Source: Buxus sempervirens (taxonomy: Eukaryota; Streptophyta; Magnoliopsida; Buxales; Buxaceae). Taken from it: a stretch of DNA of 64,000 bases. Positions 37,201-49,200 of the stretch are shown one piece after another (the first letter of the stretch is position 1; the number at the start of each line of letters is the position of its first letter). The position numbers and the translations under genes were made by a program. Below the pieces are notes generated by a model. It ran no database searches and was not told the origin of the DNA. It was given only the letters and a program-made list of their open reading frames with translations. The stretch covers positions 60,061,915 through 60,125,914 of the forward strand of contig OX387183.1 of assembly GCA_947561395.2 (NCBI GenBank), read 5' to 3'.

Positions 37201-40200
37201 ACTAAAAAGAATTCTGAACGTATTGTAGGTTTCAGCAGGAACTGAGGGAATTTGCTAAGTTTGTCCCTTTGCGATCAAGAACTGAAACAATTTACATGTG
37301 CATTTTTTCCACATCTCTCTCACTTAAGATGTGGACTTCCCAAAGTCCACATTTCTTTACAGAGAAAATCTTCTGTCAGAATTTGGACAGATTTAAATTG
37401 GTCATACACTAGCTCTGTATATCAGTGCATGTATTGATTTTGGACCATATTCTCATTTCTTTATCATTATTTACAGATTATTCCTCACATACCTATATTC
37501 ATTTATGATATTTCAATGGCTGTTAGTCACATGACTCACATGACAGTGTTTTAATAAAATTTTATGCTTGATTTGTGCATTTTTATGTTAACTATTTTTA
37601 ATTAAATACTAAAAACCTTTTGCAAATTTTTTAGATCCCTTTCCGAGTTTTTTGAGGACTAAGCATATTTTGTTTTGATTGATATTGATCTCACAAATAG
37701 CGATTTTGTAAGAGGCTGATACCTATCTGGAACCAGTACTTGAAACCGTGATTAAGGCATATGAATAGCAATAATCCTAAAAGTATTCATATATGCAATC
37801 TATATAATATCCATGAGACAAATTCGATATTCAAGGTACACGCAGCATACACATTAAAAAATAGAAAAGAAAGGGAGGTGGTGGAAAAAGTTCAAAACAA
37901 TGCACTGCATCTCAAATGAAAATAACATGCAGCTTTAACAAACTGTATTCAACACAGTTCTGGAAAGTGAAGTGTACCAGCCGAAACAATTTACCTTCGA
38001 GTCAAACTCTTGGACATCTTCAACCAACTTAAAGCATGAATCCCAGCAAACTGGAAGCAGATTACCGAATTCATGTTCAGAAAAATTTGCATCCTCAATA
38101 AGGAAATTCAAAGAACGACATGCTGCCAACTGAAACAATATAACCACAACATCACATATTAAACCACATTATTGAACAGGCATTGCAAAATTTGTGAAAT
38201 AGGCAGGCATACCCTAACAGCCAAATCCGCATCCTGAAGCAATCTGATCAAAGCACAATAAACTGGTCTCTTTGTGTCGTCTTTAATCTGCAAATAAAGC
38301 AAGAATAGATATAAAACAATAAAACATTTTATGGAGAATGAAAGCATCATTCATTATGCACTCTCATTTGAAATGTAGGCCAGAATATCCCTGCACGAAA
38401 CTCTATAGAAGGAACCCTTTTCATAATGAAGACAAAACAGTCATGTTCAGAATCTTCTTTGGCACGACGTATTTTGTATTCCTTGAAAAATCTAGGTGAT
38501 CTAAAAGCACATGTTTATCCCATGCCATCCCACAATTTAATTGGAATTACAATTAATTGTGGAACCTTTCCTACCATAATCCTGGCAAAAGCTACCTTTA
38601 CTACAACCATCCTACTAATATGCATCATCATCATCATCATCATAAGCTAGTTCCCACCAAAGTGGCGTCGGCAACACGAATCTTGCGTCAAGTTAGCAGC
38701 CGGTATAAAACTCTTGCAAAATCTAGACATAACAAGAATCTTGAATTAGAAACCATCTTTTTAAAAGCTTGATTGTGACTGAGTGTGGCAACTGTGACAA
38801 GGCGGTAGGTCACGATGGAGCATGGCGACTGCAACGAGCAACTGAGCTTGGGGACTGTGTTAACTAATCAGCAGTGTCTGAACGTTAGCTAATTGGTGGT
38901 TGTTCAAGGAGGCGACAATGCGGAATGATCCAACCTAACGGGGCGGTTGGTCACGACAGTGCTGGGAGAGGAGGTCAGAATGGATTTCTCCGTCGGGAAA
39001 CCCCTTCCCGGAATGGTGTGATGAGGGAGATAGTCCGGTGTGAGGTGAGCTCCAGAGAGAAGAAATTTGTATTCGAAGCAAGGGGTTCCCCAAGGCGCGT
39101 TCGAATATCGAAATCGTGGCGTTGGTGTCAGGCGACAATGGAGCTAGATGCGGCGTGCTCGGAATGGTTTGTTGACAACGTTAAGAGATTTTGCAGGGGT
39201 TTGGGGATAGGAGACCTTCGGCGACTCCAAAGAGGGAATCTACTGCTATCTTTGAAATGTCTCTGAAACCAGCGTGGCTTATTCCTGAAGATGGAGATGA
39301 TGGGGCGCAACGTTTGCTATCAGAGTCTTATATTTCCGGCCAATGCGCGTGATGATCAATGGGGATATATATGTTGGGGGTGTCAGTCTTCCCCTGTTTT
39401 GGGTGGCTTCAACAAGGCGCAAATCGTCTTTGACGAATGGGTATCGGATAACCATTTGACTCTGACCAAGTCATCGTTAGGGATGGATCCTATTATCCAA
39501 CTAAAACAAAGTGACATCTCTAATGGAGAGAGGTGGTTATATCCCGTGTTGGTTTCAGCGGAGGGACCCGTCGTGGATTGGGATATCTTGTGTGAGGACT
39601 TTGGGAAGCTTAGGAGTTTGAATGGGGAATTAGGTTTTATCCCTTTGTCGTCTACGAAGGCCATAGGCTTCCTCTAGTAATCTGCAGATGTTTCGATTAT
39701 TCTTTCTCAGCCATGGCAGGTTGGAGGGCACGGCAAGGTGTGATTTGAAGCATGGAGGGATGGCTAATCAGGGTCGTATGAGGCATTCAGGAACGAAGGG
39801 TTGGAGATTGTTATCATGGGGTTATCACCTCATCTCCTGTCTGCTGAAACATTGGCGGAGATAGGTTCCTTGATGGGTCGTGTTGTTCAAAAAGGGAGTA
39901 TTATACGGCAAGGACAATTCAGTGGTGGTATCCGGATGAGAGTCCGTGAAATGCACCGTCATCGTATCCCAAGATGCGTGATCCTTGAGGATAGAGGCTT
40001 TAGATATGAAGTGTTGCTGTGTCTTGGTGATGAAATTGGAGGAGAAAGTGTAGAAGCTCATCTGGATGTTGGGGGTGATGACATGGCATTTGGGTAGGAG
40101 CCAAATCGTACAAAGCAGCCCTCCTGCAGCAGCCACGTAATTGCACTTGAAGTCAATCGGTTTCAGATGCGCGGGACCGTTCAAATTCGCAAGGTATGGA

Positions 40201-43200
40201 CCTAAGACAGGCTCTAGCCTTTGGGCTCCCAACTCCAAGATCAGCAGTGCAGGTGGGTCCATCTCTTATTGAAAGGGAGGGGTATCATATCAATAGAAGC
40301 CCAAATCACTATGGTAGTTCGGGATCTCACAATGACGAGGCCCAGTCTCTTGAAGAGGGGAACCAAAGGAGGATTGATGGGCCTCTTGTGGCTAGAGATA
40401 GTCCCTTTGTGGGCCTGTCTGGAGGAGAGGGGTTAGAGGCTAATGGAAGATCAGCTCGTTTAGTGGTTAGCCCAGCCCAGGTTTGTGTAGATGAGACTCA
40501 AGAATGTCAAGTTTGGGGAGACCGTAGAAGGGACTCGGTTCAGGTGGTTGGGGAGTCTTTGACAGCAACGGATATGGCAGTCTTCTCTAGTCGTCATCCC
40601 TCACGTATCCAAGGTACGAGCAATTCTTCTCCCTCACCCCCTTTCGTGAATCTGGAAGAAGCAGAAGGAAGATGGCGTTCCATTGTTCAAGAGTGTGTGG
40701 GAGAAGGAAATCCTTGTGACGGCTGGGGCTGTATCAGGCTTGAGTCGTTCATCGTCTCATGAGGAACAGATGCCGCAGATCAGAAAAGTGAAGCAAATAA
40801 CAGGGGACTGCCAAGGATTGGTATCAATGTCTGATGTCGCTCAAGGGAGGAGGGCTTTTACATCGAAGGACTCGATTGAGGAGGGACATGATGGGTATGG
40901 TGGCTCTAAGGAAGTGCAAGAGGGGAGGCAAGTGGGAAATCAGCAGGCGCGGTCGTCATCGTATAGTGATATCCCATCTGTTATGCGGCCGATGGCAAAG
41001 TATTCAGTTTCTCTTGGCAGCGGCAATGCATTCTCTGACTCTTCGCAGGTCCACAAGGGATGTAGACGATTTCTCTGGACGGTAAAGGCACTGAAGCTCC
41101 TCCATCAAGGCAACCCTCTGAACTTGAAATTTTCAACAGGATCACCGATGGATGTTCCTTCAAATCTCGTGCTTTGTTTCAGTCCTCTTCTTCACAACCA
41201 GGTCCACCACTGTTCCCATCTCGTCAACAAGGTACGCCCCACGATCCTTATCATGGTCTCTCTTCCCTTTCATTATCTGAGTTTGTTCAGAATTCTATTG
41301 GTGATAAACACGCGGCTGTTCCTAATCATGCTGAATTGGATGAGGGCGTTGATGACGAAGAGCTGTTCTCTGTGCATAATCAGTCCCAAGATACTGTGTT
41401 TGAAGGGGATGTGGGTAGTAGTTCAGTGGATCGACCCATATCGGGTGGGGATCCTTCTGAAAGTCAATTTTGGGAAGGTGTTGAAATGTTTCTGGATTCT
41501 GTTGTAGCAAGAATCCTAGGGTCCGATGGTTCGGTGGTGTCCCCCCAGGTTGTATCCCATCATCTCATGGGAGGTGGTAGGGAGGGTGTAGATGGTGGTC
41601 CATGAAGATGGTGAGTTGGAACATTCGAGGTCCAGGGAGTTTAGAGAAGCGTCGTGCGGTAAAGGAGTTGTGTCGTAAGTGGAAACCTGACATTGTGTTG
41701 CTTTTCGAGACAAAAAAAGAGTCAATTGATGGCCGACTGGTGAGGTCTCTATGGGGGAGTAGGGTGTTGAAACCGTCAATTGGGTTGGCGGGAGGCATAC
41801 TCATGATGTGGGATTCTTCAGTCCTGGGAGGTAGTGATGTAAGGATGGAGGCCTTTTCCATTTCTCTCAAGTTTTCTCATGTATCTAAGTCGGTTTCCTG
41901 GGTGTTTACTGGAGTATATGGTCCTTGCTCGGCAAGAATGCGGAATGATTTTTGAAATGAACTTCGTCTTATTGCTCTTGCTCCTGGTAATTCGTGGGTG
42001 ATTATAGGAGATTTTAATGTCATTCAGTTTTCAAATGAAAAGAACGGGGGTGTTTCTAGGGTAACTACTAGTACAAGAAGGTTTTCCAGTTGGATCCAAG
42101 AATTCGAGTTGGTAGATTTCCCGTTGAGTGGGGGAAAATTTACGTGGACCAATTTCCATTCTCCTCCTATTTGTTCCAGATTAGATCGATGCTTGGCTTC
42201 CCCTCCTTGGGCTAGTTTGTTTCCTTTGGCCTACCAATTTTTGCTCCCTCGGCCTGTTTCTGACCACAGTCTCATCCTGGTTTCCACTGAACCTCGAAAC
42301 CATGGTCCAGCTCCATTTAGGTTTGAGAATATGTGGCTTACTCATCCTTCGTTTCATGACATGATCGGTAAGTGGTGGGGTGAGCTATATACTTTTGTAG
42401 TTGGGTGTATAGGTTTTAAATTCATGAGAGTGTTGCACGGTCTAAAGCAGAAATTAAAATGTTGGAATTGGGGTATATTCGGGAGAATTGAGGCAAGGAA
42501 AAATTCCCTGTTGGGAGACATTGAAACCTTAGATAGAAAGGAGGAGGAAGAAGGCCTGTCTTCAAAAGAAGTGGAAAGAAAGCTAATCGGTAAAAATGCA
42601 TTGCACCTCATATTAAGGCAAGAAGAGATTCATTGGCGCCAGAAATCACGAGTAACATGGCTTAAGGAATGGGATAATAATACAAAATTTTTTCATGCTA
42701 TGGCTAGTGGTAGGAAAAGGAGAAATGTGATTACTAGGCTTGAGGACCAAGTGGTGGAGGATCATGATGCCATGGTTAGGGGATTGGTGGATTTCTATTC
42801 CCAATTGTATAGATCGGAACAATCATTCAAATTTTTCTTTAGAGAAAATAGTGAAATAATGTTGGGGGCCATTCAAAAGGAGTGGATTGAGAGGGAATTT
42901 GATTTGGAGGAAGTTCATAGAGCAGTGAAAGAGTTGGCAAGAGATAAAGCTCCAGGTCCAGATGGGTTTACAATTGCCTTCTATCAAGATAACTGGGATA
43001 TCATAAAGGAGGCAATTATGGAGGTTATGCAAGAGTTCCACACCCATGGAATCATAAACAAAGTGACTAACTCCACTTTTCACGTCCTAATCCCTAAGGT
43101 TAAAGGTGCAGAGAGGATCAAAGACTTTAGGCCCATAAATCTTACAACTAGCCTTTATAAGATCATTTCCAAAGTTCTTTCCATTAGGCTTAGTATGGTT

Positions 43201-46200
43201 CTTCCTGCTATTGTGGTCCCATGTCAATCGGTGTTTGTTGAGGGTCGTCAAATCCTAAATTGTTCCCTTATTGCAAATGAGTGTGTTCAGGAGAAGGCCC
43301 AATCAGGGGAGCAAGGTTTGTTGATTAAATTGGATCTAGAGAAGGCTTATGACAGGGTGGAATGGGGGATTCATTGACTCGGTGTTACAGTGGAAAGGAT
43401 TTGGAAAAAGGTGGTGTAGATGGATCAGTGGTTGCCTTCACAATGGTCAATTCTCATTCATTTTCAATGGGACGGTGGCTGGTCTATTCCCATCTTCTAG
43501 GGGTTTGAGACAAGGGGATCCCCTTTGCCCATTCCTGTTTACCTTGGGGAGTGATGTCTTGAGTTGGTTTCTTAAGAAGGGCCAAGAAACTGGTATGTTT
43601 CAGGGGTTGTATGTAGGGCTACAACTTGGGTCGGTTAAAACCGAACCGATGCAACCCGATTTTGGGTCGGTTTGGTTTGGGTTATATAGTCTTTGGATAG
43701 GTTTTGGTTCTAAAAATAGATAACCGAATTTGTTTGGTTTGGTTTTGGGTTGAAAGCTCGGGTTAACCGAACCGAACCGAAAACCAAACCGAATTTCCTA
43801 AGTGTAAAGCCGAACCAAACCGAAATATAATAATATATATAAAATATACAATAGATAAAGTTGTAATAATAAAATATAACTTATAAATTATAAGTTATAA
43901 AATAATGAATAAGATTATTATTTTATAAATCTTTGTAGTTAATTATTAAGTTGATTCATGAGCTCAAAAGTACAATTCAAAACAATTAACATATAACTTG
44001 GGATTCTAAGCTCTTTACTCCATCTTATGTATGCATGTGAACTACTTAAGGGATTGGACCGTATATAAGTGATGATCCTTTAAATTTATTGTGTGTATTC
44101 TTTAATTTTTTATTTTTTTTTTGGGCAAAAGTGGGAATCTCTCTCTTGATAACAGGTTTTAGGTATGGAAAAATGACCCAAACCGAACCGAACCGAATTT
44201 TGCAATTCGGTTCGGTTTGGGTTGGGTTACGGGTTTTCTTTAAATAATCGGTTCGGTTTGGGTATTTCTGTTCTGAGGTCGGTTTGGTTTGGGTTTGGGC
44301 CAACCGTCAGTAACTTTGGTTTGGTCTTGGGTTGAGGCCAACCCAAACCAAACCGCACCGAGTTGCAGCCCCTAGTTGTATGTGGGTAGAGATAGGGTCC
44401 TATTATCCCATTTGCTTTTTGCTGATGATACTCTTCTCTTCGTCCAACCTAAAAGTGAGGATGTTTTTGGGGTCAAATGCATTCTAAGAACCTTTGAGAT
44501 TGTCTCTGGGCTAAAGGTAAACCTTGGAAAGAGTAGTATTATTGGCATCAACATTCCTAACCCTGTCTTATCCAGTTTTGTAGCAGTCTTAGGATGTAAG
44601 GTGGATCACTTCCCCATTTCCTATCTTGGGTTACCCCTAGGTGGAAACCATAAGTCCATCTCTTTTTAGGAACCTGTCATTGAGAGAATTGAGCAAAGAC
44701 TAGCCTCATGGAAGAGAAACTATTTGTCTCTTGGGGGTCGTTTCATCCTCATCAAATCCTCCCTGTGTAGCATGCCTATATACTTTATGTCTCTGTTTAG
44801 GATGCCTAGTCGGATCTCCAAAATTGTAGAAAAAGCCCAGCGGGATTTCTTATGTGAGGGGAGGGAGAGTAAGAAAGATCATTTGATTCGGTGGGAAGTG
44901 GTTTGCCATGAGAAAGCCAAAGGGGGTCTGAACCTTGGGAATATTTATGCACGGAATTCAGCTCTTCTGGCTAAATGGCTTTGACAATTCAGTAAAGAGA
45001 ATAACAGCTTGTGGCGTAAGATCATCAGTAGTAGATACGGCATCTCGGAGAATGGTTGGGATATTGGTACTAGGTCAAGGGTCCCTGGGGGTAGTCTTTG
45101 GAAGGCGATTTCTTCCCTAGCTCCTCTTTTCTACCAGCACGTTTGTTTCCGGGTTGATTCAAGTAGTACTATCCGCTTTTGGTTAGATCATTGGTGGAGT
45201 GAGTCGTCCTTATCATCTCGATTTCCTAGGCTATTCAAGGCGGTCTCTAATCCGAATGCCAAGGTTTGTGGGGTCATGGTTCAATCCCCAGAAGGCTTCA
45301 ATCGGGTTTTGCCATTTAGGCAGGACTTCAGACCCTTTGAGATTGATCTTTTAACTACTTTCCTTCTTCAATTTGAAAATTTTTCCCTTCAACCCTCTCT
45401 ACCTAATAGGCGTATCTGGGTACCTGATTCCTCTGGTTCGTTCAGTTGCAAATCCTTCTTATCCCTTGTTTGCCCCCCATCTCTTAACCCACCTGTAGTA
45501 TTTTTGGCCAAGCCCTTGTGGAAACCAGCTATTCCGTTGAGAATTAAAGGTTTCGTGTGGATTGCCTTGTGGAACAAAATCAATACCGCAGATACTATCC
45601 AGAGAAGGCAACCCTATATGGCATTATCTCCTCACATATGCATCCTTTGCCGTTCTAGCGGGGAGACGATAGATCATTTGCTTATCCATTGCTGATTCAC
45701 GTGTCGGATATGGCAGCACTTCCTTGGGATGGTTAATATTGACTAGGTGTTTCCTAGGACGGAGCCAGAGCTTTTTGCTCAATGGAGGTTTTCATGTTTG
45801 GGTTCCCATAGCCGGTGTTTATATCGCTATCTATTTTTTGCAATTTGTTGGGGAGTTTGAAAGGAAAGAAACTGGAGATTATTCGAGGATAGGCAATGCT
45901 CCCTCACTGATGTTGTGGAGTCTATCACATTCTATGTGTCCTCTTGGGCGGCATTAATTCCATCTTTTAGGGGTTATTCGGTTGATGTCATTAGGCGGTG
46001 TTGGGCGTCCTTATGTGATTAGTTGTTTGCTGGTATCGTAGGGTGGGTCTTCCCTATTCCATTTTGGGTAGAATATCTTATTCTATCTTGGTGCAAGGAC
46101 CTTACTCTATTATTATATCTTTTGTGTTTTCTTTTCTCTTAATATATATGATCTCATTACCGATCAAAAAAAAACCATCTTATTAATATACAAATGTTAA

Positions 46201-49200
46201 TATTCACAGGTTTACTTAGAGCTGAACAACCACTTAGAATGCAACAATGTTTATTTTCATTAAAGGGTAAGCTCTTACTAAAGAGAAATATAAAAAAAAG
46301 GCAAAATAAAAAAAAAAATTAGTCATTAGAGAATCAAGGAACAAGAAATATACAAAAATAGTATAACCCAAGAAAAAAAAACACAGGAAAAAGACAGTAC
46401 TGGAGTTAAATGGCTTTAATATATATTTTATGAGAAATTTTTGACAAAACTACTCCAGTTATTTCTGCCATAAGATGATACAAGAAACTTAAAAAAGAAA
46501 TGATTCTAAAAACCGGTGACAAAGTTGTCCTACCTCTGAAACCCATTGCCCCAGTAAAAGTGCTACTTTCCGGTGGATAATGCGCATATTTGGATGTTCA
46601 TTCATAAGTTCAAGGGACAAAGCACCATTGAACCTGAAAATATTCAGTTCAGCAAAGCTCAGAGAAAAAATGCTTGCAAAAGAATAAAGACAGAAAGAGC
46701 CAAATCTAGTGTAATTAACAAAAGCTACACTAGTTTGTTTTACATGGGTGAATGATATGAAATTCATGTTAATTTATCATATTTTTATCTCAACTTTACA
46801 TTTAGATGAGTGTTGTTTATAGAATCCACGAGTTTCCCTGAATCTCCACTTTATCCAGTATTTTTACAGCATTTCCATGTGAATCTAATATATATCCATT
46901 TTCTGAATGATCAATATGGTATTGGTACCTTGATACAATAACTGCGATTATGACATGCTTCGCATTTATAAAGGGTAGATCTGGAAGCAAAATCTGGACC
47001 CAAGTTTCCAATACCAGGTCTAAACTCTAAAAAAGCACATATAGGAAATTAAGCAAAATGAACTATAAAATGCATGTTCTGGCCACTATGTGTAGGCATT
47101 AGTGAACAAGAATCTTTTTTCCCAGTATTAAATCACTCTGCTAACTAACAATTTTAATGCTGCAGACACTAACAGCAGGTACATTTGAGAGCCGAAAAAA
47201 ATAAATGAATGTTTAAGGATCACATTAATTTAAGTGAATAAGGTTGATTCTTTAAAAATATTATCAGAAATGATGGAATGGATTATTCTAAAACATCAGA
47301 GCAGGGGGTCCATTGACTCCATTCTGTCATTTAGGGCATACCAATCTTTGAAGTTGAGGTGATTGGAGAGCTCATAATATACATGTCCAGCAGCACCATA
47401 AGCAGCATCCTTAAGAAGCATGCCTTGGGTGATCTCCGTTACTGAAGCTGGGCAGCCATGCATTGACTCTCGAAGAATGGAAACCACCACAGGACCTAGC
47501 AGCTAAAACAAGCAAAAAAATCACATAAAAATTTCTTCTTATACCCAAAATTTTGACAATATTTAAGTGCTAATAATTCTGACACGACACAGTCAATAGA
47601 AACTAGATCACAGTTGAGCCTCAAGATCATGATGTGCTCACTTGACTGTGATTTTCAAACAAGACAATATATAAAGCTTCTGCACATGGCCTCAGCTTTT
47701 CAGTCCATTGAACCATATCCTGCTCATGATGAAAAGATTCAGGGTTCTGGTACCATTCCTCTAAATCACTGGCAGTGAGGACAAAATACCTAAGAGACAA
47801 CATAATACAATTTGTCAAAGAAATGTACTTCCTCTTATAAGTGATTATCAAAATTTTAAAAAGGCAGATAAAATGGCTCTACGGAAAGACTGAACACTTA
47901 CTGTAAAGCATTAAGAAATCACATTAACAAAAGCTTACAATACAGTTTTCAGGCATGTAAGAATCAGTGGCACACAAACATGGTAGATCAAGATCAATGA
48001 ACTTGCAATGTACTGGAAAATCAAACATGACTAGATCTTTCTCCACAACTGAAAAAAAAATACAAAGACAAGAAGTTCAATTGAATACCATGCACTACTT
48101 CCCACTAAGACTAGCTTCCCAACTTATATGCTGCCAAATAAAATAAGAACCATTTTGCATAGCTATTTTTATTAAAATTTCCACCATTAGGCTCTTCAAT
48201 ATTCATTCTGATTTTCCAATACATTTCATTCACGTGATGGTTCATTACAAAAAAACAGATATAAAGTAAAGGCCAGGTAAAGGCATAGAAATCGCAACTG
48301 CCAATATTTAAAAAATGGAATACATCTATAAAAGATCAACATTAATATAGGTACAACAATATTAATTTGCAACAACTTCACAATCTTGGCAGCATGTATA
48401 GAAAAGAAAAGAACCCAAGCAAACAGCTGAAGATTTGAACAATGGCCATGTACAATGAAATCAGAAAAACATTAATCAAATTTAAAGTGCCTCAATTGGG
48501 TGGAATAATTCAATTAAATTTTAAGTACATTTATGCTCCATACCTATGCGATCTGTTGGGCTGTCAATTGGCTTCTCTTCCTACTATGTACCTTGGGATT
48601 CCTATTGGTGCATCCTTTAAAGCTAAATCAGTTTGGGAACCTATCATATTGCGTATGAAGAAGAAGTTATCCTCATGGAAAGGGAGATTTTTATCTAAAG
48701 GTGGTAAGGTGGTTTTAATTAAGAGTTCTATGTCCAACCATCCAACATATATGCTCTCCTCTTTACTTGCCCCGAAGTCAGTATTGGATAGAAATGAAAA
48801 GCTACAGATGAATTTCTTATGGGCAGGAGGGGAGGAGGCCAAAAAGTATCATTTGGTAGCTTGGAAGGACGTGTGCAAACCAAAGGATGAAGGTGGGTTG
48901 GGAATTAGAAATCTTCGTTTATTCAACCAATCCCTTTTGGCAAAGTGGTGTTGGCGTTTTGGTCAAGAGGCGAATAGCTTATGGAGGAACCTAATTTGTG
49001 TTAAATATGGCCATGATGAGACAAGGTGGGTTCCAGATCAGGTGAATGGTAACATTGGGTGCAGCTTATAGAGGCCTACTTGTAGATTTTCTCCCATGGT
49101 CAAGGAAGGTGTGAAGTATCAGGTGGGGAGAGGTGATAGGGTGAGTTTCTGGTGTGATAATTGGTGTTCTAATGTACCTCTTAAGGAGCAATACCCCATG

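Larger units (their letters stand above)
38765..46171 (+). mobile_element. Full-length L1-type LINE with target duplication, decayed
   Basis: Target-site duplications AAACCATCTTTTTAA (38750-38764) and AAACCATCTTATTAA (46172-46186) match at 14 of 15 bases and bound the element, which ends in ...cattaccgatc plus an A-run. Length is 7.4 kb, or about 6.6 kb without the 761-bp hAT-like insert. It has a G-rich 5' region, an ORF1 region (about 38925-41600) and ORF2 (41602-46022) with endonuclease, reverse transcriptase and cysteine-rich C-terminal parts. It sits antisense in the 8.2-kb importin-11 intron. Several stops and a frame change make it inactive. Confidence 0.92.

Noticed and set aside
38620-38645. 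CAT trinucleotide run near the LINE
   Set aside because: Simple intronic repeat upstream of the LINE's target duplication, not part of the element or a gene.
48442-48533. Apparent start of the LINE open frame upstream of 48534
   Set aside because: The target duplication at 48516-48533 shows the LINE begins at 48534; the earlier codons are intron sequence in frame by chance.
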